The notes beneath the pieces were generated by a model. That model did not search any database. It saw nothing but the letters and a program-made list of their open reading frames with translations, and had not been told where the DNA came from. A stretch of 64,000 nt of DNA from Aliarcobacter sp017996075. Lineage in GTDB: Bacteria > Campylobacterota > Campylobacteria > Campylobacterales > Arcobacteraceae. The stretch lies in NCBI RefSeq assembly GCF_051062515.1, contig NZ_JAMXEK010000001.1. The stretch is one strand, 5' to 3'. Every line of letters begins with the position of its first letter. Position 1 is the first letter of the stretch. Positions 53,148-61,231 of this stretch are shown one piece after another. The position numbers were made by a program, and so were the translations under genes.

Positions 53148-54473
53148 TTATTCGTTCATTGAAGCAAAAAAATCATCATTGTTTTTTGTTTTTTGCATTT
53201 TTGGATATAAGAATTTTAAAACATCTACTTCATCCATTTCACTCATAGCATTTCTTAAAATCCAAGTTTTTTGTAAAATATCAGGAGTTAAAAGAAGTTC
53301 TTCTTTTCTAGTTCCTGATTTTACAATATCAATAGCAGGATAAACTCTTTTATTTGATGCATTTCTACTAAGAACTACTTCAGAGTTTCCAGTACCTTTA
53401 AATTCTTCAAAAATAACTTCATCCATTTTTGAACCTGTATCTATTAAGGCTGTTGAAATTATTGTTAAACTTCCACCCTCTTCAATATTTCTTGCTGCTC
53501 CAAAAAATCTTTTTGGCTTGTGCAAAGCATTTGCATCAACTCCACCTGAAAGAACTTTTCCAGATGATGGAGTTACCGTATTGTAAGCTCTTGCTAATCT
53601 TGTAATAGAATCAAGTAAAATTACAACATCTTTTTTCATCTCTACAAGTCTTTTTGCTTTTTCAATAACTATTTCAGCAACTCTTACATGGTTTTGTGCT
53701 GGTAAGTCAAAAGTTGAGCTATAAACTTCACCTTTAACACTTCTTTGCATATCTGTAACCTCTTCAGGTCTTTCATCAATTAATAAAACCATCAATGTAA
53801 CTTCTGGGTGATTTTTGCTTATTGCATGAGCTAACTCTTTTAAAAGTTCCGTCTTACCAGTTTTTGGAGGTGCTACGATTAAACTTCTTTGACCTTTACC
53901 CATAGGAGCAAAAAGATCTAAAACTCTTCCAGTTAATTTTTGTGAATCAAATTCAAACTTAAATTTTGTAGTAGAGTATAAAGGAGTTAAATTATCAAAT
54001 AGAGGTCTATTTTTAGAATCTTTTACAGGAAGATAGTTTATGGCTTCTATTTTAAGTAAAGCATTATATTTTTCGCTATCTTTGTTTGGTGGTCTAACTT
54101 GCCCTGTTACAATATCCCCAGTTCTTAGTGCAAATTTTTTAATTTGTGTAGCACTTACATATGAGTCATTTGAAGTATCAGAAAAGTTTCCATCAATTGC
54201 TCTTAAAAAACCAAATCCACCATCTTTTATCTCTAAAATACCAGTAAAAAGTATAAAACCACCTGCATCTATTTGAGAAGCAAGTATCATAAACATTAAA
54301 TCTTGTCTTTTTAACTCTTGTGGATTTTCAACGTCTAAATCATTTGCTATATCGATTAGAGTTTCAATTGGAAGTTCTCTTAGCTGCTCAATTCTATAAC
54401 CATCTACTGGTATATGAGTTCTTGTTTTTTTACTATTTTTTGGTTTTAAATCTTCTTGTTTTGACTCTTCCAT
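53148..54473 (-). CDS. rho: Transcription termination factor Rho
   Basis: A 441-residue hexameric RNA helicase. The N-terminal RNA-binding OSB domain contains GGFGFLRA; the ATPase has Walker A VAPPKTGKTELLK, the Q-loop region SSTFDLPAQNHVRVAE, Walker B VVILLDSITRLARAYN and C-terminal KSGTRKEELLL. It starts at ATG 54473. The first ~20 residues form a short basic extension (KQEDLKPKNSKKTRTH). Confidence 0.96.
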   Translation of the reverse strand: MEESKQEDLKPKNSKKTRTHIPVDGYRIEQLRELPIETLIDIANDLDVENPQELKRQDLMFMILASQIDAGGFILFTGILEIKDGGFGFLRAIDGNFSDTSNDSYVSATQIKKFALRTGDIVTGQVRPPNKDSEKYNALLKIEAINYLPVKDSKNRPLFDNLTPLYSTTKFKFEFDSQKLTGRVLDLFAPMGKGQRSLIVAPPKTGKTELLKELAHAISKNHPEVTLMVLLIDERPEEVTDMQRSVKGEVYSSTFDLPAQNHVRVAEIVIEKAKRLVEMKKDVVILLDSITRLARAYNTVTPSSGKVLSGGVDANALHKPKRFFGAARNIEEGGSLTIISTALIDTGSKMDEVIFEEFKGTGNSEVVLSRNASNKRVYPAIDIVKSGTRKEELLLTPDILQKTWILRNAMSEMDEVDVLKFLYPKMQKTKNNDDFFASMNE

Positions 54474-54588
54474 GAGTTTTTTACCTTTGAATTTACATAA
54501 ATATATGTAGTTTTTTGTAGTTTTTGTAGCTTTTAAAAAAAGTGAAGTGTGATTTTAGTTAATATTTATAAATTTGTCAAGAAAAGTA

Positions 54589-54618
54589 AAAAAGAGAGTA
54601 AAAGTTTACTCTCTTTTT
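54589..54618 (-). terminator. Terminator of the peroxiredoxin gene
   Basis: A 14-base perfect stem (54589-54602 with 54605-54618), with the inner pairs opening to form the loop, followed on the minus strand by a T-rich run. It lies just after the peroxiredoxin stop and before rho. Confidence 0.75.
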
Positions 54619-54628
54619 AATTTATAAA

Positions 54629-55225
54629 TTATAAATCAGAAGAGTGTTTAGCTAAATATTCAGCAACACCAGATTTATCAGCTTTCATTCCTTCATCACC
54701 TTTTGACCAACCAGCTGGACAAACTTCACCATGCTCATTTGTAAATAACATAGTATCAACCATTCTAATCATCTCATCTATGTTTCTTCCTAGTGGTAAA
54801 TCATTGATAACTGCATGTCTTACTGTTCCATCTTTATCAATTAAGAAAGAACCTCTTAATGCAACTGAATCACCAAATAAAACATCGAAATCTTTTGAAA
54901 TTTGTTTTGTAATATCTGCAACTAATGGGAATTTAACTCTTCCAATTCCACCATTTTCAACTGGAGTTTCTCTCCATGCAAAGTGTGAGAATTGAGAATC
55001 AACTGAACAACCAATTACTTGGATTCCTCTATCTTCAAAATCTTTAATTCTGTTTGAAAATGCAATGATTTCAGATGGACAAACAAAAGTAAAATCCAAT
55101 GGGTAGAAAAATAGTACTGCACCATTTTTTCCGATATTTTTATATAAGTTAAAATCTTCTGAAATTTGACCATCTGCTAATACAGCTGTTGCTGTAAAAT
55201 CTGGAGCTTTTTTTGTTACTAACAT
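54629..55225 (-). CDS. 2-Cys peroxiredoxin (AhpC/TsaA type)
   Basis: A 198-residue typical 2-Cys peroxiredoxin that reduces hydrogen peroxide and organic peroxides, probably with thioredoxin. Peroxidatic Cys49 is in FTFVCPSE and resolving Cys169 in GEVCPAGW. A GGIG segment stands where robust and sensitive types differ. It is a single gene, divergent from the ferredoxin gene. Confidence 0.94.
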   Translation of the reverse strand: MLVTKKAPDFTATAVLADGQISEDFNLYKNIGKNGAVLFFYPLDFTFVCPSEIIAFSNRIKDFEDRGIQVIGCSVDSQFSHFAWRETPVENGGIGRVKFPLVADITKQISKDFDVLFGDSVALRGSFLIDKDGTVRHAVINDLPLGRNIDEMIRMVDTMLFTNEHGEVCPAGWSKGDEGMKADKSGVAEYLAKHSSDL

Positions 55226-55393
55226 ATTTAATCCTTTTTATTTTTTTTAAAATTTAATGGTGAAATTATATCACTCTTTTTTTAGAGAAAGCTTAAAAAG
55301 AAAAATATTTTTTAAAAGATAATCTTTATCTTTAATAATATATTTATTTTTACTTTGATACAGTTTTATAAAATTTTTTATGGAGAATTAAAT

Positions 55394-55666
55394 ATGGCAG
55401 TAAAAATTACTGATATTTGTATTAGCTGTGATGCATGTTTAGATGAGTGTCCAGTTGGAGCGATAGTTGATAATGATGATAACCCAACGGGTGAAGATGT
55501 ATATTATGTATATAAAGATAAATGTGTTGAGTGTGTTGGACACAATGATGCTCCAGCGTGTGCAGATGCATGTCCTACTGAGGGTTGTATAGTTTGGGAT
55601 GAAGTTGGTTCTAGTAAAATAGAAAAAGCTGATAGAGGAGATGTTGGAGAGCCTGTTATAGAGTAA
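55394..55666 (+). CDS. 2[4Fe-4S] ferredoxin, Alvin/YfhL type
   Basis: A 90-residue ferredoxin. Cluster motifs are CISCDACLDECPVGAI and CVECVGHNDAPACADACP, the second with a CX8C loop typical of Allochromatium-type low-potential ferredoxins. ATG 55394 with GGAG is chosen; a frame reaching back to 55355 covers that site. It is upstream of ndk, an order shared with C. jejuni fdxA-ndk. Confidence 0.93.
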   Translation: MAVKITDICISCDACLDECPVGAIVDNDDNPTGEDVYYVYKDKCVECVGHNDAPACADACPTEGCIVWDEVGSSKIEKADRGDVGEPVIE

Positions 55667-55749
55667 TAATTTATACAAATTATACAAACTTGCTTTTTTA
55701 TCTTTTTTTAGATAAAATCCGCGACTAAAAAAACAAAGAGGATTAGATT

Positions 55750-56163
55750 ATGGAAAGAACATTATCAATAATAAAACCAGATGCAGTTGCAAAAAATGTA
55801 GTTGGTAAAATTTTAGATAGATTTGAAAGTGCTGGATTAAGAATTGCAGCTACGAAAAAACTACAATTAAGCAAAGCAGATGCTGAAGCTTTTTATGCAG
55901 TTCACTCTGCTAGACCTTTCTTCAAAGATTTAGTTGAATTTATGATTAGTGGGCCAGTTGTTGTTTCTGTTTTAGAAGGAAAAGATGCAATGGCAAAAAA
56001 TAGAGATTTAATGGGTGCAACAAACCCTAAAGAAGCTGCAGCTGGAACTATTAGAGCTGATTTTGCAGATTCAATTGATGCAAATGCAGTACACGGAAGT
56101 GACTCTTTAGAAAATGCAGCTATTGAAATTGATTTCTTTTTTGCACAAAGAGAAATTTGTTAA
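55750..56163 (+). CDS. ndk: Nucleoside-diphosphate kinase
   Basis: A 137-residue kinase with active-site His115 in NAVHGSDSLENA and the KPDAVAKNVVG opening. It transfers phosphate among NTPs/NDPs. AGAGGA precedes the ATG. It begins the run ndk-yceD-rpmF-plsX-fabH. Confidence 0.97.
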   Translation: MERTLSIIKPDAVAKNVVGKILDRFESAGLRIAATKKLQLSKADAEAFYAVHSARPFFKDLVEFMISGPVVVSVLEGKDAMAKNRDLMGATNPKEAAAGTIRADFADSIDANAVHGSDSLENAAIEIDFFFAQREIC

Positions 56164-56169
56164 TCTAAA

Positions 56170-56547
56170 ATGAAAATAGAGTTTAAAAAAATACCGCAAG
56201 AAAAAAAAGAGTTTAATACTTCTTTAAATTCAGTTAAAATTGAAGGTACTTTTTGTAGAATTTCGTCATCGTTAGTAAAAATTGAAGCAAATTTGATAGG
56301 TAATATCGAAATAGATTGCTCAAGATGTGGAGCCTTAGAGACTTTAAACATAAATGAAGATTTAAAACTTCTTTTAAGTGATGGAGTATTTAAAGGAAAC
56401 GAAGATGAATTTTTAGTAATAGAGATTGAAAATAGTTTAATTGACTTTGATGAAATAATTCAAAGTGAAGTAAACAGCATAAAAAGTGACTACTTACTTT
56501 GCAAAGATTGTGATGGAAATAGTAGTATATTTGAACAAGAATTTTAA
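56170..56547 (+). CDS. YceD/DUF177 family protein
   Basis: A 125-residue protein with IDCSRCGALETLNI and LLCKDCDG cysteine pairs, the DUF177 pattern that normally precedes rpmF. YceD proteins are linked with ribosome or 23S rRNA processing in other organisms; the role is not established here. It is six bases after ndk and 15 before rpmF. Confidence 0.88.
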   Translation: MKIEFKKIPQEKKEFNTSLNSVKIEGTFCRISSSLVKIEANLIGNIEIDCSRCGALETLNINEDLKLLLSDGVFKGNEDEFLVIEIENSLIDFDEIIQSEVNSIKSDYLLCKDCDGNSSIFEQEF

Positions 56548-56562
56548 AATAGGAGAATAATT

Positions 56563-56715
56563 ATGGCAGTACCAAAAAGAAGAGTATCTCATTCAAGATC
56601 AGCAATGAGAAGAACTCATTATAAGATTGCATTAAAAAGACCAGTAAAAGATAGTGATGGTTCTTGGAAAATGCCTCATATGGTTAACCCAAACACTGGT
56701 GAATACAAAAACTAA
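56563..56715 (+). CDS. rpmF: Ribosomal protein L32
   Basis: A 50-residue basic protein beginning MAVPKRRVSHSRSAMRRTHY, with a C-terminal part MVNPNTGEYKN. It lacks the usual zinc-binding cysteines, so it is a C-minus form. AGGAGAA precedes the ATG. Its stop shares a base with the plsX start (TAATG). Confidence 0.95.
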   Translation: MAVPKRRVSHSRSAMRRTHYKIALKRPVKDSDGSWKMPHMVNPNTGEYKN

Positions 56716-57737
56716 TGATAAAAATAGCAATAGATGCAATGGGAGGGGACTTTGGTCCCGAACCAATAATAGAAGGGTTAATTCTAGCCATTAGAAACAA
56801 TAACAATTTTACAGCGATAGCTGTAGGAGATAAAGAACAACTTTCAAAACTTATACCACCTACATTTAACGACAGAATAGAGATTTTGGATACAAAAGAT
56901 GTTATTAGTATGCATGATAGTGCAACTGATGCTCTAAAAAGAAAAGAATCAACTATTTATAAAGCAATAGAACTTGTAAAAGATGGTAAGGCAGATGCAG
57001 TTGTATCAGCTGGTCACTCTGGAGCTTCTATGTCTTTGGCTACATTAAAAATTGGAAGATTAAAAGGTGTTTCAAGACCTGCTATTGCAACACTTATGCC
57101 TACGAGTGAAAATCAAAATACTTTAGTATTGGATGTTGGAGCAAATGTAGATAGTGATGCGAAAAACTTATTCCAATTTGCAATTATGGGTCAAGCTTAT
57201 GCACAAGTAGTACTAAGACTTGATGAACCAATAATTGGTCTATTAAGTAATGGAGAAGAAGAGAGTAAAGGAAATGAAGTAACTAAAGAGGCTTATAAGT
57301 TAATCTCAAAAGTTCCTAACTTTGCTGGAAATGTTGAAGGAAATGATATCTTTAAGGGAACAGTAGATGTTGTTGTTTGTGATGGCTTTGTAGGAAATAT
57401 CCTACTAAAAACAGCCGAAGGCGTTGCTGATACGATTAGTAAAATTATGAAAAAAGATTTAAAAAGATCACTTATTTCAATAGCTGGTGCAGTTTTAATG
57501 AGAAAAGTTTTTAAAAATCTTAAATTAAAAGTTGATTATGCTGAATATGGTGGAGCTCCCCTTTTAGGAGTAAAAGCACCTGTGATAATATCTCATGGTA
57601 AATCAAATCCAAAAGCTATAAAAAATGCAATTTTTCAAGCAATTAATAGTGCTAGCTCAAATTTGGATTCTGTAATTGAGCAAAGATTAGAGAAATATTT
57701 AATAAAAGAAAGTAGTAGCGAAAATACTACTCTTTAA
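56715..57737 (+). CDS. plsX: Phosphate acyltransferase PlsX
   Basis: A 340-residue enzyme converting acyl-ACP to acyl-phosphate for phospholipid synthesis. Blocks are IAIDAMGGDFGPEPI, VSAGHSGASMSLATL, and VVVCDGFVGNILLKT. It links with PlsY-type acylation elsewhere; plsC is at 1983. It overlaps rpmF by one base and precedes fabH by nine. Confidence 0.96.
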   Translation: MIKIAIDAMGGDFGPEPIIEGLILAIRNNNNFTAIAVGDKEQLSKLIPPTFNDRIEILDTKDVISMHDSATDALKRKESTIYKAIELVKDGKADAVVSAGHSGASMSLATLKIGRLKGVSRPAIATLMPTSENQNTLVLDVGANVDSDAKNLFQFAIMGQAYAQVVLRLDEPIIGLLSNGEEESKGNEVTKEAYKLISKVPNFAGNVEGNDIFKGTVDVVVCDGFVGNILLKTAEGVADTISKIMKKDLKRSLISIAGAVLMRKVFKNLKLKVDYAEYGGAPLLGVKAPVIISHGKSNPKAIKNAIFQAINSASSNLDSVIEQRLEKYLIKESSSENTTL

Positions 57738-57746
57738 GGAAAAGAT

Positions 57747-58745
57747 ATGAAATATGCGGCTTTTAGGTCAATTGGTGCCTATATTCCACCAAAGATTATG
57801 ACAAATGCAGATTTTGAAAAATTAATTGAGACAAGTGATGAGTGGATTACAAAAAGAACAGGTATAAAAGAGAGAAGATTAGCTGAAGATCATGAAGCTC
57901 CTTCTGACTTAGGTGCAAAAGCTGCAGAAGTTGCAATAAAAAGAGCAAATATTTCTAAAGACGAAATAGATTTAATAATTTGTGCAACAGTTACTCCTGA
58001 TTTTTTATGTATGCCTTCAACTGCTTGTTTGATTGCATCAAAAATTGGTATTACAAATGTTATGGCTTTTGATGTAAGTGCTGCATGTACAGGTTTTGTA
58101 TATATTTTAAATATTGCAAAAGCTTTTATTGAATCAGGTTTAAAGAAAAATGTTTTAATAGTTGGAGCTGAAAAATATAGCTCAATTTTAAATTATGAAG
58201 ATAGAACAACTTGTTTTATTTTTGGAGATGGAGCAGGTGCAGCAATAATTAGTGCGACAGATGATAAAAATGAAGCAATAATTGATATTAGTTGTTCTAG
58301 TGATGGAACTTACGAAGACTTAATCAAAACTACTGGTGGTGGAAGTAAGCATCCATGTAGTCAAGAAGTTGTAGATGCAAAAATGGCTTGTATATCTATG
58401 AAAGGTAATGAGACTTTTAAGCTTGCTGTTAAAACATTAACTTCAGATGTTGTAAAAATGCTAGAAAAGCATAATCTTTCAAATAAAGATATTACTCATT
58501 TTATTCCTCATCAAGCAAATTATAGAATCATAAAAGCTGTTGGTGAAGCTTTAAATATAAATGATGAGCAAACTGTTGTAACAGTTGATAAGTATGGAAA
58601 TACATCAGCTGCATCAATTCCTATGGCTATGAATTATGCTTTTGAGCAAGGTAAAATAAAAGCAGGAGACACTATCCTTTTTGATGCATTTGGTGGTGGA
58701 TTAACTTGGGGTTGTGCACTATTTAAGTTTGCACCTAAAAAATAG
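57747..58745 (+). CDS. fabH: 3-oxoacyl-ACP synthase III (FabH)
   Basis: A 332-residue condensing enzyme that starts fatty-acid synthesis from acetyl-CoA and malonyl-ACP. Catalytic Cys114 is in SAACTGFVY, His in HFIPHQANYRI and Asn in GNTSAASIPMA. It is last of the ferredoxin-to-fabH run and followed by a terminator. Confidence 0.96.
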   Translation: MKYAAFRSIGAYIPPKIMTNADFEKLIETSDEWITKRTGIKERRLAEDHEAPSDLGAKAAEVAIKRANISKDEIDLIICATVTPDFLCMPSTACLIASKIGITNVMAFDVSAACTGFVYILNIAKAFIESGLKKNVLIVGAEKYSSILNYEDRTTCFIFGDGAGAAIISATDDKNEAIIDISCSSDGTYEDLIKTTGGGSKHPCSQEVVDAKMACISMKGNETFKLAVKTLTSDVVKMLEKHNLSNKDITHFIPHQANYRIIKAVGEALNINDEQTVVTVDKYGNTSAASIPMAMNYAFEQGKIKAGDTILFDAFGGGLTWGCALFKFAPKK

Positions 58746-58762
58746 TTTTAAAACTATTTTTT
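58737..58762. terminator. Bidirectional terminator, fabH/SspB-like
   Basis: A perfect 26-base palindrome (AAAAAATAG..CTATTTTTT) overlapping the fabH stop and the stop of the convergent gene. The A-run and T-run make it functional in both directions. Confidence 0.8.
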
Positions 58763-59195
58763 AGCTAAATCTACTATTATTTGGATTCTTTTTAAATACA
58801 TTCATTGATTTATTTTTTGGATTTTTATCGATATTTTCCAAAGTTGCACTTATATTTATAAAAACAATATTATCATTTTTAATAATTTGAAAAATAGAAC
58901 TAAATGGTATTTGAACCAAACTTCCAAAGTTATCTTTTCCAAAACCAGCTTCAAAATACAAGCTTTCATCTTTTATATATGCCGATTGAAATGTATAACC
59001 AGCTAAAGTAAATAGTGAAAATTTACTTAAATTATCTTTTAAGTCATTTGGTAAGTCTGGCTCAAAAGTTATATTTGAAATATTTGCAACAACACTAAAA
59101 TCAATACCTTTTGATATAAAAAAGTTAATTTGTTCTTTACAATGATTTTGTATTAATTCCTGAAATTCTACATTTTCTGTAATATTTTGTGTCAA
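58761..59195 (-). CDS. SspB-like protein of unknown function
   Basis: A 144-residue soluble protein. The segment from residue ~40 (VANISNITFEPDLPNDLKDN) to ~115 has short strands ending FEAGFGKDNFGSLVQIPFSSIFQII, a pattern reminiscent of SspB, the ClpXP adaptor, in which F.a.FGG....i.iPf.Ai occurs. The C-terminal tail is short, polar and Lys/Asn-rich (ENIDKNPKNKSMNVFKKNPN), as SspB has a disordered tail. It starts with TTG 59195 after AAAGGA, 11 bases after the dynamin-like gene. The assignment is inferred from this pattern only. Confidence 0.55.
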   Translation of the reverse strand: MTQNITENVEFQELIQNHCKEQINFFISKGIDFSVVANISNITFEPDLPNDLKDNLSKFSLFTLAGYTFQSAYIKDESLYFEAGFGKDNFGSLVQIPFSSIFQIIKNDNIVFINISATLENIDKNPKNKSMNVFKKNPNNSRFS

Positions 59196-59206
59196 ATTAT
59201 ATCCTT

Positions 59207-61231
59207 TTATATTTCATTTTTAATTTTTTCAAGCTCTTCTATTTTTGTTATAAATTGCTCTTTTTTATCTTTTACGAAAAGTATTCTATCTTTATTTATC
59301 TCTAAATATTGCTCTTTTGAGTATTTTATAATTTTAAAAAGATAGTTTCTTTTTGAAGTTAAGAAATCTTCTATTTTTTCAAAACCAAAATTTGCTTTTA
59401 ATTTTGCAACTATCTCATCTTCTTTTGGACAATTTATAGAAAATCTACTAGGTTCTTTTTTGTATAACTCTTCACTTTCTACTATTTGCTGCTCAAAGTG
59501 TGCAATAGTTGCTTGTGTTGTTTGAATATATGAATAAGATAATGCACCATTAAAATATGCAAATTTCTTTCTTAAAGCTGAAATATTTTCTAAAATTGCT
59601 TTATAAAATACTCTTATTACATTTTCATAAACTTTAGCTGCAAAGTGTCTTGTGTTTGAAAACTCAATATCAGATGCAATTTCTCTATTCTTTCTTATAA
59701 GCTCATAATTTTCTTGCCATTTTACAATATCATTTTTTACTATTCTAAAGACTTCTCTAAAAGATTCATCAGTATCTAATTCAACACTTTTAAGTAGTTT
59801 CATTGATCTTTTAAACATTTTATCAACAGTTTGATCATCATAAAATAGAGCTTTGTAAATAGCATCACTATCTACCCAAAATGTTTCAAAATCGAATTTT
59901 TCTATTTTTTCACCAAATAGTGATTTTGAAACTTCAAATCTTGTCGATTTCTTTCTTTTTATATTTTTAAATGTTTCATGTGCAATTTTATCCATTACAC
60001 TCTCTAGAGAGTTGTATATTGTAAACAGTTCATTTGAATATTTTTTATAGATATTATCAAAAGCTTCAAGAATTCTAGGTTCGCAAGATTCTAAAATTTC
60101 AACTAAAGCATCATAAACTTTTATTATTGTTTCGTACTCTTTTATTAAAATATCACAAAAACTTCTTAAATCTTTTTTGATGGCAAACTCTTTTGCTTCA
60201 GCAGCTTGTGGTCTAATAGTAGTTTCAATGAAATCTAAAACTTCTTGAATATTTGAGTCTTCTAAAAGTTTTGTATTATGTGTTGTATCAGCTAATTTTA
60301 TAGATTTTATTCTATTTTTATGCTCAGATAAAAGTTTTTCTATGTTGTTATTAGTTTCAATATCACTTGTCAAAAGCTCCTTTTTTAATTCAGATAATAA
60401 ATTTATATTCTCATCTTCAATTAAAATATCTTTCTCTTTTGCTCTTCCTTCTAATGCTTTTATTGCAGAAATTGGTACAACTTTTGCAAAATATTTACCA
60501 AATTTATCTTTTACATAATTTGTAGTTGTTTCTACTTGTTCAGGAGTTAGTTTATCTTTTTGATTTAAAACACATAAAGATTTATTCTTAAAGTGTTGCA
60601 TATACTCTTCTAAAACTTGTGCTTCTGATAGTTTTCCAGCATTATCAATGAGTGTTAACCAAATAATTCCACCAACATCTTTTAAAACTCTTTTTGTAAC
60701 ATCTGTATCACTTTGTGACTGAGAGTTAAGTCCTGGAGTATCAACAAAAGAGATATCTTTTAAAATAGGCATTGGAGCATAAAGTGTAAGATATTTTATA
60801 TTTTGCATTTCATCTTGTCTTTGATCTGTAAAATCAGCAATGCTCTCTATTGGTGCAAACTCTGTTGCTCCAGAGTAGTATGTGATTTTAAGCTTGAAAT
60901 CATCACCATAATTTATAAAATTTACTTTAGATGTAACTGGTGTAATTCCAGTTGGTAAAATATTTCTTGAAAGTAGGGCATTTAAAAATGTAGATTTTCC
61001 AGCACTAAATTGTCCAGTAATTGCCACTTCCATAGGATATCTAGCTCTTTTTAGCTGTTTATTTAAAATTGTCTGAAACTGTATTGATGGATAAAATTTT
61101 TCATCTAAAAGTTTATCTACTATTTTTTGTATTTCACCAACTAGACCATCTTCATATATTATCTCTTTTATTTCATTATTCTCATGATATTCATTAGCAA
61201 AGTTTTTTAGGATATTAAAATTTGCACTCAT
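59207..61231 (-). CDS. Bacterial dynamin-like GTPase, downstream partner
   Basis: A 674-residue large GTPase. The P-loop is GQFSAGKS (73-80), switch I GITPVTS, the G3 motif DTPGLNSQSQSD and the G4 motif NQKDKLT. A long helical stalk follows; the C-terminal region ends in a charged coiled coil. It shares one base with the upstream dynamin-like gene (TAATG). Such pairs (DLP1/DLP2) occur in Campylobacter jejuni and are thought to act on membranes as heteromers. Confidence 0.9.
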   Translation of the reverse strand: MSANFNILKNFANEYHENNEIKEIIYEDGLVGEIQKIVDKLLDEKFYPSIQFQTILNKQLKRARYPMEVAITGQFSAGKSTFLNALLSRNILPTGITPVTSKVNFINYGDDFKLKITYYSGATEFAPIESIADFTDQRQDEMQNIKYLTLYAPMPILKDISFVDTPGLNSQSQSDTDVTKRVLKDVGGIIWLTLIDNAGKLSEAQVLEEYMQHFKNKSLCVLNQKDKLTPEQVETTTNYVKDKFGKYFAKVVPISAIKALEGRAKEKDILIEDENINLLSELKKELLTSDIETNNNIEKLLSEHKNRIKSIKLADTTHNTKLLEDSNIQEVLDFIETTIRPQAAEAKEFAIKKDLRSFCDILIKEYETIIKVYDALVEILESCEPRILEAFDNIYKKYSNELFTIYNSLESVMDKIAHETFKNIKRKKSTRFEVSKSLFGEKIEKFDFETFWVDSDAIYKALFYDDQTVDKMFKRSMKLLKSVELDTDESFREVFRIVKNDIVKWQENYELIRKNREIASDIEFSNTRHFAAKVYENVIRVFYKAILENISALRKKFAYFNGALSYSYIQTTQATIAHFEQQIVESEELYKKEPSRFSINCPKEDEIVAKLKANFGFEKIEDFLTSKRNYLFKIIKYSKEQYLEINKDRILFVKDKKEQFITKIEELEKIKNEI